From contig JALRDI010000107.1 in NCBI GenBank assembly GCA_023257035.1, positions 1 to 11,793 on the forward strand: a stretch of DNA of 11,793 nucleotides, given 5' to 3'. Source of the stretch: Ilumatobacteraceae bacterium. Its GTDB lineage: Bacteria > Actinomycetota > Acidimicrobiia > Acidimicrobiales > Ilumatobacteraceae. Numbering within the stretch: position 1 is the first letter of the stretch; the number at the start of each line of letters is the position of its first letter. This document shows positions 1 through 7,500 of this stretch, piece by piece. A model generated the notes under the pieces. The model saw nothing but the letters and a program-made list of their open reading frames with translations, ran no database searches and was not told the origin of the DNA. A program made the translations under genes and the position numbers.

Positions 1-216
1 GGCGAAGGTCTTGGCAATAAGTTCTTAGCCAACATCCGCCAGTGCGACGCCATTGTTCACGTCGTCCGAGCCTTCGAGAACGACGATATTTTGCGCCACG
101 ACAACGGCCAAGTCGATCCGAAAGCCGATCTCGATCGACGACTCATTCCGGGACGCGACATCGCGCAAGTGCTCGACATGGTGCGTGATCATGCGAGTCG
201 CCGTCGCACCGCATAA
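1..216 (+). CDS. ychF: YchF-like GTPase fragment, open at left edge and C-terminally truncated
   Basis: The frame is open from base 1 and ends at TAA (214-216). The first 45 or so residues, starting GEGLGNKFLANIR and continuing CDAIVHVVRAFENDDI and GQVDP, match the conserved segment just after the G3 region of YchF/OLA1, a ribosome-associated Obg-family ATPase/GTPase of about 360 residues. In YchF that segment lies near residue 85-125 and is followed by a helical domain and a TGS domain. Here the match stops after DPKADL. About 25 unrelated residues follow (containing LIPGRDIAQVLDMVRDHA) and then a stop. I read the other two forward frames to the next gene and found no YchF continuation, so a simple frameshift does not explain it. 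Either the gene is a deletion remnant or fusion, or the assembly is wrongly joined here. The convergent neighbour ends only 6 nt away. Confidence 0.7.
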   Translation, partial: GEGLGNKFLANIRQCDAIVHVVRAFENDDILRHDNGQVDPKADLDRRLIPGRDIAQVLDMVRDHASRRRTA

Positions 217-222
217 CAGGTT

Positions 223-1587
223 TTAGTTCTCGCCGCGCAAACTCCACTCGGCGCCGTCGGCAGTGTCTTTAACGTTGATCTCTGCGGCGTCAAGGCGGTC
301 TCGAATGAGATCTGAAAGATCAAATCGCTTCTCACTTCTTGCCAGAGCTCGGATTTCGAGCAGCGCTTCAACGAGAGGCGCTCGAACGAGAGTTGGGTCA
401 TCGAGACCTTTTACGGCTGCATCGCCAAGACGGGTGATCATCGATCGCAGCGTTGATCGTGCCCGGTCTGCATCGTCGCTTTGAAGCGTGTCAGCCGACC
501 ATGCAGCTATTGCTTCTTCAAGTGCGAGCACTGCTCGCAATGCCTGGTCGGCATCGGCGTTTGTCATCGCTTCGTTGAAGTCGCTGAGACAGCGATCGGT
601 TGTGGCCCCGAGCGAGGTTTCCACTGGCTCATCGTGAGTAGTGGTCTCTGCTGTCGTTGCAGGGGCAGAGCGCCCAGCGGCCGATGTCGTTGCGTCGCCT
701 TCAGGGTTGACGAGGAATGCAAGATCCAAGGTTGTGCCAGCAGCAAACGTTCGCGACTCTCCATCTATACGGACTGTCAGCATGCCGTTCCCCACGACTT
801 CAGCAGAGCCTTCATCAAGATTCAACACGACGCCGGTGTGCTCATCGACTCCCAAGACGTAATGGTCGGTCGGCAGTTCTTGTTCCATAACTCGCAGGCG
901 TCGTTCACCGAGGTAACAGAACCGCGTGTCGTGGTGCCCACCTTCAGCGTTGTCGTAATGAGGGATGACTGCAGCGTTGATGCCGATATGGCCGAGCACG
1001 TTGAGGCCCTCGAGCCAGTACGGGTCATGACCACATTTATAAATCTCGTAGACCGGAACTGTGCGTGCACCAATGGTGAGAGCTGCCGCTGAAGCGAAGA
1101 CGACGATTCCGCCGTGATCAAGTTTGTCGGAAATGATCGAAGGCACATCGGTATGGGCCCACTCTCGGAGAGCGTAGGTCGGTGATCCTGGGCCGGCGAA
1201 GAGGTAGTCGCTCGTTCGGAGCAGTTCAAGCCCGCGTTCACGAGTCACCGGGTCTGCCGCGTGTAGCGATGTCAAACCACCAACTTGAAGATTGACGTCG
1301 ACAGATTCAGAGAAGTAATGGACGGCCCGCTCAGCGAGTTCGGAAGCATTCTCTTGAAATCCATATGGAGTGTCGAGCAGGGCAGCATTGACCATCGAAC
1401 GAACGGTTGCAGGGCCGTCAGCAAGTGACGCTGCGAGTCGGCGATGGGTGCTCACCATCGTCGGAGCAGTTTCGCCTGACCCCATCAAGGTGAGGATTCG
1501 AGGTGGAGTGGGGCGGTTGGTGGTCACGAGTCCAGTTTGCCCGGATGGCACAGGTTCAGGGAAGCCGACCTCAAAAGACCATCGCAT
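223..1587 (-). CDS. Type 1 GATase/peptidase S51-like protein fused to a CysS-type C-terminal domain
   Basis: A 454-residue protein if started at ATG 1587. An in-frame TTG at 1596 and a GTG at 1527 are other possible starts, and none has a clear ribosome site. Residues 30-300 resemble the class I glutamine-amidotransferase-like/peptidase S51 (cyanophycinase, peptidase E) fold: LTLMGSGE at 32-39, FAGPGSPTYAL at 130-140, and an elbow-like ASAAA with Ser166 at the usual nucleophile position, although the GxSAGA consensus is not kept. A Thr/Ala-rich linker (about 300-335) leads to a helical C-terminus ending RFDLSDLIRDRLDAAEI, then KDTADGAEW. This matches the end of cysteinyl-tRNA synthetase, where a DALR-like domain closes with a xADxIRDxLxxxGIxLxDTxxGTxW pattern. 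No signal peptide or membrane segment is seen. Substrate and activity are unknown. It diverges from imuA' with a LexA-type box between them, so SOS control is possible. Confidence 0.75.
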   Translation of the reverse strand: MRWSFEVGFPEPVPSGQTGLVTTNRPTPPRILTLMGSGETAPTMVSTHRRLAASLADGPATVRSMVNAALLDTPYGFQENASELAERAVHYFSESVDVNLQVGGLTSLHAADPVTRERGLELLRTSDYLFAGPGSPTYALREWAHTDVPSIISDKLDHGGIVVFASAAALTIGARTVPVYEIYKCGHDPYWLEGLNVLGHIGINAAVIPHYDNAEGGHHDTRFCYLGERRLRVMEQELPTDHYVLGVDEHTGVVLNLDEGSAEVVGNGMLTVRIDGESRTFAAGTTLDLAFLVNPEGDATTSAAGRSAPATTAETTTHDEPVETSLGATTDRCLSDFNEAMTNADADQALRAVLALEEAIAAWSADTLQSDDADRARSTLRSMITRLGDAAVKGLDDPTLVRAPLVEALLEIRALARSEKRFDLSDLIRDRLDAAEINVKDTADGAEWSLRGEN

Positions 1588-1613
1588 CACCAGCAAATCG
1601 CCAGCAGGAAATA

Positions 1614-1631
1614 ATCGAACACCTGTTCGAT
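1614..1631. promoter_or_regulatory. LexA-type SOS box between the fusion gene and imuA'
   Basis: Arms ATCGAACA and TGTTCGAT are perfectly complementary around a central CC. This fits the Gram-positive/actinobacterial LexA operator CGAAC-N4-GTTCG. It lies 14 nt before the imuA' ATG (1645) and 27 nt before the ATG of the minus-strand fusion gene (1587). It also overlaps -10-like hexamers on both strands, so one operator could control both directions. That the site is bound by LexA is inferred from its sequence and from the genes it precedes; no lexA gene is in the window. Confidence 0.88.
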
Positions 1632-1644
1632 ACAGTGGTTCCCG
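1629..1644 (+). promoter_or_regulatory. Probable -10 region and leaderless start of imuA'
   Basis: GATACA/TACAGT (1629-1636) begins inside the right arm of the LexA box and lies 8-10 nt before ATG 1645. No Shine-Dalgarno sequence is present in the short leader. This suggests transcription begins at or next to the ATG and is blocked when LexA occupies the box. No convincing -35 hexamer is visible. Confidence 0.5.
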
Positions 1645-2373
1645 ATGTCTATTGCTCTTGAGTCCTCACATCTTCGTCCTGCCGCATCGCTGGCGAAAAC
1701 TGACAGCGCATTACCGCTGTCAGAGGCGTTCGCAGAGATACTGCCTAGCGGGCTCTTGCGCGGGCAAGTAGTGGCCTGCCAAGGGCCGGCTGCATATTCG
1801 GTCGCGCTCGGATTGGTATCAAGAGCGATTTCGGTGGGGTCATGGCTGGCGATGGTCGATCTCGAACAGGTTTCTCCAGAGGCGCTTGTCGAATTTGATA
1901 TTCCGTTACACCGGGTCGTTGGCGTGTCAACTGGTGATGACCCCGCAAATGTGTTGTCGGCTGTATTCGACGGGTTCGACATCGTCATCATCCCTGCTTT
2001 TCGTTATCGCGGGGCACTCGCGCGTCGAATTGCACAACGCATCCGAGCGAAGGGCGTCACTGTTGTCGTGATTGACGACACCAACGAAATACGGGCAGGC
2101 GACACAGCATCTCTTGGCGATATCACGCTCGTCGGCTCTGACATTCGTTGGGAAGGCATTGGCTGGGGAACGGGTCGTCTTCTTGCTCGACATCTCACTG
2201 TCTCGGCAATGGGCCGCCGTTCTCCACGGCCACTCCGATCAGAGATGCAGTTGCCCCCTGATAGCGGTACTGACTTGAAGTGGTTTCAAGATGATGAAAC
2301 CGACGGCGTCGATGAACTGACTGATGTCGCTGCTGAGAGCGAGGAACTCCGATGGCGGCTTCGGGCAGTGTGA
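1645..2373 (+). CDS. imuA': ImuA'-like SOS mutasome protein (degenerate RecA-like)
   Basis: A 242-residue protein in the position of actinobacterial ImuA': directly after a LexA box and before imuB. It has a RecA-like core. The segment LPSGLLRGQVVACQGPAAYS (33-52) lies where a Walker A loop would be but lacks GxxxxGKT, so ATP binding by a normal P-loop is unlikely. FDIVIIP near residue 110 and VTVVVIDD near 140 are hydrophobic strands like the Walker B region. The last 45 residues are acidic and probably disordered. In mycobacteria ImuA' binds ImuB and is needed for damage-induced mutagenesis by DnaE2; that role is transferred here from family and context, since the sequence is divergent. The first ATG after the operator is taken as the start. 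It overlaps imuB by 22 bp, implying translational coupling. Confidence 0.82.
   Translation: MSIALESSHLRPAASLAKTDSALPLSEAFAEILPSGLLRGQVVACQGPAAYSVALGLVSRAISVGSWLAMVDLEQVSPEALVEFDIPLHRVVGVSTGDDPANVLSAVFDGFDIVIIPAFRYRGALARRIAQRIRAKGVTVVVIDDTNEIRAGDTASLGDITLVGSDIRWEGIGWGTGRLLARHLTVSAMGRRSPRPLRSEMQLPPDSGTDLKWFQDDETDGVDELTDVAAESEELRWRLRAV
2341..2345 (+). promoter_or_regulatory. Ribosome binding site of imuB inside imuA'
   Basis: GAGGA lies 6 nt before ATG 2352, within the last codons of imuA'. It supports starting imuB at 2352 despite the 22-bp overlap, and separate ribosome entry within a shared transcript. Confidence 0.6.
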
Positions 2374-3932
2374 GTTCGTCTGTGCCACGGGTGCTCACAC
2401 TGTGGTGTCCGGAATGGCCAGCACATGCAGTTCCGTCACCTGAAGGGCCGCTCATTGTTCTTGACCAGCACCGTGTGGTCGCTGCTTGTGCCGATGCTCG
2501 TGAAGCCGGAGTTCGTACAGGCGACCGACGACGGGCAGCGTTACGTGCCTGCCCGAATGCGACGGTTGTTCCACGTGACTACTTAGCTGAAGTGCAGGCG
2601 TTTGAACGTGTGGTGTCATCGGTGGCTGAGATCATTCCGCTTGTTGAGTTGCTAGAACCAGGAAGCCTGTGCTTTGACATGCGTGGCCCAGCTCGGTACT
2701 TCGGCGGAGAAGATTCTGTTGTTGAGCACGTGCGATCTGTCGTTGAGAGGCAATTAGGGGCAGACATTTCAATCGGCATCGGGGTGGCAGATGGTCGTGC
2801 TGCATCGGCGATAGCCGCCCGTCGTTCGGGGGTCTCTCTTCGGCCGGTCATTGTTGAACCGGGTCGAACTGCTGCGGCATTTATCACCATGAATTTGCGA
2901 TGGCTTCATGCCATTGGTGAGATGTCGATTGAACTTGTTGAGTTGCTCGATCGGCTTGGCATTCGGACAGTTGGTGACCTTGCTGCTCTTAGCGAGCGAG
3001 ATGTGCTTGCTCGTTTTGGTTTACCAGGGGTGCGGGCGTATCGAGTTGCAACTGGTACCGATGAACGCCCGCTTTCATCGGTGGCTCCGTCGCAATTGCC
3101 AGAACGAGAGCGTCGTTTTGACGAACCGGTTCTCTCCGTTACCCCGGTCGTATTTTCTGCTCGTGAACTTGCGTCAGCGCTTGTACAAGAGCTTGCAATT
3201 GACGGCCTGGTGTGCACCCGGATGACGGTGGCCGCTGAAACAGAACATTCCGAGCGAACCGAGCGGCATTGGTATCGATCAGAAGGGTTTACGGCTGCTG
3301 CCATTGTCGATCGTGTGCGTTGGCAGCTCGATGCATGGATTAACGAACCATCTGCTGTGAGTGCGGGGGTCATCGTTCTTCGTATTTCGGTCACCGCGGT
3401 ACGACCTGATGACGGTGTTCAAGAGGGATTTTGGGGTGGTGCAAGCGAAGCTGATGGTCGTGCCAATCGAGCGGTTGCTCGATTGGTGACGCTGTGCGGC
3501 CCAGAAGGTGTTCGGGTTCCGCTGCCGATTGGTGGTCGCCTCCCAGAAGATCGTTACGGGTGGGTTTCGACAGCAGTTGTTGATCGTGATCATCATGTTG
3601 ATGCGCTTGCTCCATGGCCCGGTTCGGTTGTCCGGCCAGCTCCGGTCATCGTGCCAACACATGAAGTTTCAATCGAAGTCTTGAATGATCGTGGTGAGTC
3701 GGTTGGTGTAAGTGGTCGGGGTGAGATGACCTCAGAGCCTGTATCTGTAGTGATTGGTGGCCGATCACGCCGTGTAGTGGCATGGGCTGGTCCGTGGCCA
3801 CTCATCGAACGTTGGTGGGATGAACGTCGTCGCCGTCGGCTGGCTCGGCTCCAAGTAGTGCTCGAAGATGGCAGCGCGCACCTGCTTGCTGTTGAGCACC
3901 AACGGTGGCATCTCATGGGGACCCACGGCTGA
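2352..3932 (+). CDS. imuB: ImuB, inactive Y-family polymerase scaffold of the SOS mutasome
   Basis: A 526-residue protein with the Y-family (DinB/UmuC-like) fold. It starts VLTLWCPEWPAHAV (14-27) and contains PGSLCFDMRGPARYFGG (103-119), IGIGVADGRAASAIAAR and a helix-hairpin region (LLDRLGIRTVGDLAAL). The catalytic acids are missing: the first-motif Asp is replaced within LTLWCPEW, and the SxDEaflD motif reads EPGSLCFD, with Gly104 and Ser105 where Asp-Glu should be. The protein is therefore expected to be a non-catalytic adaptor. QEGFWG at 357-362 sits where mycobacterial ImuB carries its beta-clamp motif QLPLWG, so clamp binding is likely though the motif is weaker. ImuB is known to connect ImuA', DnaE2 and the clamp. 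The stop codon overlaps the next start as TGATG, placing the Nudix gene in the same translational unit. Confidence 0.92.
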   Translation: MAASGSVSSSVPRVLTLWCPEWPAHAVPSPEGPLIVLDQHRVVAACADAREAGVRTGDRRRAALRACPNATVVPRDYLAEVQAFERVVSSVAEIIPLVELLEPGSLCFDMRGPARYFGGEDSVVEHVRSVVERQLGADISIGIGVADGRAASAIAARRSGVSLRPVIVEPGRTAAAFITMNLRWLHAIGEMSIELVELLDRLGIRTVGDLAALSERDVLARFGLPGVRAYRVATGTDERPLSSVAPSQLPERERRFDEPVLSVTPVVFSARELASALVQELAIDGLVCTRMTVAAETEHSERTERHWYRSEGFTAAAIVDRVRWQLDAWINEPSAVSAGVIVLRISVTAVRPDDGVQEGFWGGASEADGRANRAVARLVTLCGPEGVRVPLPIGGRLPEDRYGWVSTAVVDRDHHVDALAPWPGSVVRPAPVIVPTHEVSIEVLNDRGESVGVSGRGEMTSEPVSVVIGGRSRRVVAWAGPWPLIERWWDERRRRRLARLQVVLEDGSAHLLAVEHQRWHLMGTHG

Positions 3933-4510
3933 TGGGCAGTACGGTACGTGAGATGTCAGAAGCGCTCATCAATCAGGTGTTGGCGGCGGTGAACACCCAC
4001 ATTGCAGCTGATGCTGATGAAGAGCAATCAATCGCAACGCTGATTGCAGAGGTCGAACGACTTCGCGCTGCCGGTGCTGATCCATTCAGTGAAGATGATG
4101 ACCTCGTTCACATCACCGGCTCAGCCATTGTGGTGGGAAGCCGCGGCACTGTTCTGCTTGAACATAAGCGCCTCGGTATGTGGCTTCAGCCGGGAGGGCA
4201 CGTCGACCTAGGTGAGTCTCCCTGGGATGCAGCGCTTCGTGAGGCCCGTGAAGAAACAGGTCTGAATGTGCGATTTACCGAGCAGCCTCCCCGGCTTGTT
4301 CATGTCGATGTTCATCAAGGAGGACGAGGGCATACCCATCTCGATCTCCGGTATTTACTCGATGGGGGAGATGCTGATCCCGCCCCTCCACCCGATGAAA
4401 GTCAGCAAGTTGAATGGCTCGATTGGCCTGTAGCAGTTGAGCGCGCCGGTGACGAACGACTTGCTGCACTGCTCGCTCGTCTTGGGCGGGAGTTCTCTCA
4501 CGAGGAGTAA
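3932..4510 (+). CDS. Nudix hydrolase embedded in the mutasome operon
   Basis: A 192-residue protein if started at ATG 3932, which overlaps the imuB stop (TGATG) and has GGGGA 10 nt upstream. A GTG at 3905 and an ATG at 3953 are in frame but less convincing. The Nudix box is complete: G89, E95, R103-E104 and E107-E108 followed by T-G-L, matching GX5EX7REUXEEXGU, so the metal-dependent pyrophosphohydrolase active site is intact. About 60 residues of helical, acidic N-terminus precede the core, and the end (QQVEWLDWPVAVERAG) is typical of the family. Substrate cannot be told from sequence; oxidised dNTPs, NDP-sugars and dinucleotides are all possible. Its place between imuB and dnaE2, coupled to imuB and under the same upstream LexA box, suggests it is made during the SOS response. 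Cleansing of damaged nucleotides is my inference. Confidence 0.9.
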   Translation: MGSTVREMSEALINQVLAAVNTHIAADADEEQSIATLIAEVERLRAAGADPFSEDDDLVHITGSAIVVGSRGTVLLEHKRLGMWLQPGGHVDLGESPWDAALREAREETGLNVRFTEQPPRLVHVDVHQGGRGHTHLDLRYLLDGGDADPAPPPDESQQVEWLDWPVAVERAGDERLAALLARLGREFSHEE

Positions 4511-4518
4511 TACGCCAC

Positions 4519-4554
4519 TTGCAAGTATCGAACACATGTTCGATACTTGGTGTT
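4519..4554 (+). promoter_or_regulatory. dnaE2 promoter, leaderless
   Basis: TTGCAA (4519-4524), a 17-bp spacer and GATACT (4542-4547) form a good promoter. Its start point, about 7 nt further on, falls on GTG 4555. There is no Shine-Dalgarno sequence, so dnaE2 is probably translated from a leaderless mRNA. The operator lies over the spacer and the -10, as expected for tight LexA repression. Confidence 0.65.
4522..4549. promoter_or_regulatory. Extended LexA-type SOS box of dnaE2 (28-bp palindrome)
   Basis: Perfect 13-bp arms, CAAGTATCGAACA and TGTTCGATACTTG, flank a central CA. The core CGAAC-N4-GTTCG is the actinobacterial LexA operator and the symmetry continues 5-6 bp beyond it on each side. 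It lies in the 44-nt gap between the Nudix gene and dnaE2 and covers the promoter -10. It shows that dnaE2 has an SOS promoter of its own besides the one before imuA'. Confidence 0.9.
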
Positions 4555-7500
4555 GTGGGATTCACGAACCCTCAGTGGACATGGAACGAACTTGAAGCCC
4601 GTCTATCGGGTCGAGTGCCGCAACGAGGTCGTGATGGGCGCGCCCCTGGAAGCCCTGCATGGAATGCGGGTGGTGATGCTCCGGCGTGGAGTCGTCAACG
4701 TCAGCCTTTTGAAGCACCAACTGATCAGGCGGCGCCGAGAGGTATTCGAATTCCTTATGCCGAGTTGCATGCGCGATCTCATTTTTCGTTTTTAGAAGGT
4801 GCAAGCCATCCTGAGGCACTTGCTGTTGAAGCAGCTCGTCTCGGGCTTGATGCTCTCGGGTTATGCGATCGTGATGGGCTGTACGGGATTATTCGTTTTG
4901 CTGAAGCAGCACGATCCCTGCACCTTCCAACGGTCATCGGTACAGAACTCACATTGTCGAGAGATACGAGCCGTGGGCAGGGGAACCGCATCGTTGTTCT
5001 TGCTGACGGCCCATCGGGTTACAGCGGCCTTTCGCGGGCACTTTCGCTTGGGCTTCTTGCTGGTTCAAAAGGCGCCCCACGCCACGATCTCAATGTTGTG
5101 GCAGAACATGTCAAAGGCCGGTCATGGGTACTGACCGGAGATGGCACGGGTGTCGTCCCTGCAACGTTGTGCGCTCAAGGCCCCCGGGCAGCGCGTCGTG
5201 AACTTGATCGTCTTATCGATCTCTTCGGCCGAGATCGTGTTCTTGTTGAACTGTGGGATCACGGTGACCCGCTTGACCACCATCGCAACGATGCAATGGT
5301 TGACATTGCACACCGGTCGGGAGTTGAGTGCGTCGCTGCGAATGCGGTGACTCATGCGACAACCGCTGATGCTGACCTCGCAATGGCGGTAGCGGCTATT
5401 GGTAAGCGTTCAGGTTTACATGGTGTTGAGGAACAACTCTTCGCTCACGGTGCTGCGTATCTGAGGTCTGGTGTTGAGCAGGCTCGACGGTTTCAGCGGT
5501 ATCCGGGTGTCGTAGAACGAACTGTTGAGATCGCGCAATCGGCGGCATTTGATGTGTCGCTTGTTGCTCCATCGCTTCCTCCGTACCCGTGTCCCGACGG
5601 GTTAGACGAGATGGGGTTCCTTCGTCACGTAACACATGAAGGTGCGCGGCAGCGCTACGGAGAACGGCCCCCGGTAGCGGAAGATATGACGTTGAGGTCG
5701 CGGGCTTGGCAGACGATTGATCGCGAACTTTCACTCATCGAGCAGTTGGGGTTTGCAGGGTACTTCCTTGTCGTATGGGACATCGTGAAGTTCTGTCGCG
5801 AACATGACATTTACTGCCAGGGGCGCGGTAGTGCAGCAAACTCTGCGGTCTGTTACGCCCTCGGTATCACTGCTGCTGATGCGGTGTCACTTGGTTTGTT
5901 GTTCGAGCGGTTTCTGTCACCGCATCGTGATGGACCGCCCGATATCGACCTTGATATCGAATCAGGTCGACGTGAAGAAGTCATTCAGTATGTGTATGCC
6001 CGGTACGGCCGTCATCACACTGCGCAGGTCGCGAATGTCATCACTTACCGTTCACGGTCAGCGGTGCGTGACGCTGCTCGCGCTCTTGGCCACGACCCGG
6101 GTCGCCAAGATGCGTGGTCACGTCGAGTTGATGGCTGGGGTCGTGTTCTCAAAACAGCTAATCAGGATGAATCTGGCATTCCTGATGATGTATTGCACCT
6201 TGCACACCGGCTTGAAGATGCACCACGACATCTTGGGGTCCATTCGGGTGGCATGGTGATCTGTGATCGTCCAGTTATCGAGGTGTGCCCAGTCGAGTGG
6301 GCAAGAGCCGAGGGAAGATCGGTCTTGCAGTGGGATAAGGACGACTGTGCTGCCGCCGGTCTGGTGAAGTTCGACCTACTGGGCTTGGGAATGCTGTCAG
6401 CCTTGCATCTCGCGGTTGACCTCATCGCGGAGCATCGCGGTTACACGGTTGACCTCGCGACGATCCCGCAAGAAGATGAGGTGTACGCAATGTTGTGTCG
6501 CGCCGACACGGTGGGGGTGTTCCAGGTTGAGTCACGAGCACAGATGGCGACGTTGCCTCGGTTAAAACCTCGACGGTTTTATGACCTTGTTGTTGAAGTT
6601 GCGCTTATCCGCCCAGGTCCGATTCAAGGTGGGTCAGTTCATCCATACATTCGTCGCCGAAATGGTCTTGAGCCGGTGACGTATTTGCACCCGCTGTTAG
6701 AGAACTCGCTGGGGAAGACCCTTGGAGTTCCGCTCTTTCAAGAACAACTCATGCAGATGGCAATCGATGTTGCTGGGTTCAGTGCGGCCGAGGCCGATGA
6801 ACTTCGACAAGCGATGGGGTCGAAACGCTCAGCGGCCCGAATGGAGCGTCTACGTGAACGCTTTTATCGAGGAATGTCTGAACGTGGCATCACCGGAGAT
6901 GTTGCAGACGAGATCTACACAAAAATGAAAGCGTTCGCGAATTACGGGTTTCCTGAATCTCACTCGGTGTCGTTCGCCTATCTCGTCTATGCCTCGGCAT
7001 GGATCAAATATCACGAGCCGGCTGCGTTTTGCGCAGCATTGTTGAATGCCCAGCCAATGGGGTTTTGGTCTCCGCACTCGCTCGTCCGCGATGCCCGACG
7101 CCATGGTGTGGTTGTGAGAGGAGTTGACCTCGGGGTGTCAGTTGAAGGAGCCACGCTCGAAGATGGCGGGAGCGTTGTCAGGCTTGGGCTCACTTCTGTG
7201 CGAGGGCTCGGTCGCGATCTTGCTGCGAACATTGTTGAGCAGCGACAACACAAGATGTTCGACTCGTTAGAAGATCTCGTTCGTCGTGTCCCAAATATCA
7301 CGGTTGCACATCTTGAGGCATTGGCGACTGCCGGGGCGTTTGAAGAGTCGTTGGGGCTGAATCGTCGTGAAGCGCTTTGGCTGGCAGGGTCAGCTGGCCA
7401 AGCCCGAGCTGGAACGATTCCAGGCATTGCCGCGCAGATCACAGCACCTCGGTTGCCGGGGATGGCTCCCGTTGAAGAGGCAGTTGCTGATTTGTGGGCA

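Noticed and set aside
481..1092. 203-codon plus-strand frame opposite the fusion gene
   Set aside because: Cys-rich product with no recognisable motif. The minus-strand protein has clear domains over the same bases.
2906..3394. 162-codon minus-strand frame inside imuB
   Set aside because: Ser/Arg/Thr-rich product with no motif, lying wholly opposite imuB; a shadow of its codon use.
3905..3931. Start of the Nudix gene at GTG 3905
   Set aside because: In frame, but the ATG at 3932 overlaps the imuB stop as TGATG, a typical coupled start, and has a GGGGA sequence before it.
4519..4554. Upstream extension of dnaE2 to TTG 4519
   Set aside because: It would translate through the promoter and the LexA palindrome. 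The N-terminus from GTG 4555 already resembles known DnaE2 starts.
7011..7442. 143-codon minus-strand frame inside dnaE2
   Set aside because: Lies opposite a well-supported gene and has low-complexity Ser/Arg/Thr composition.
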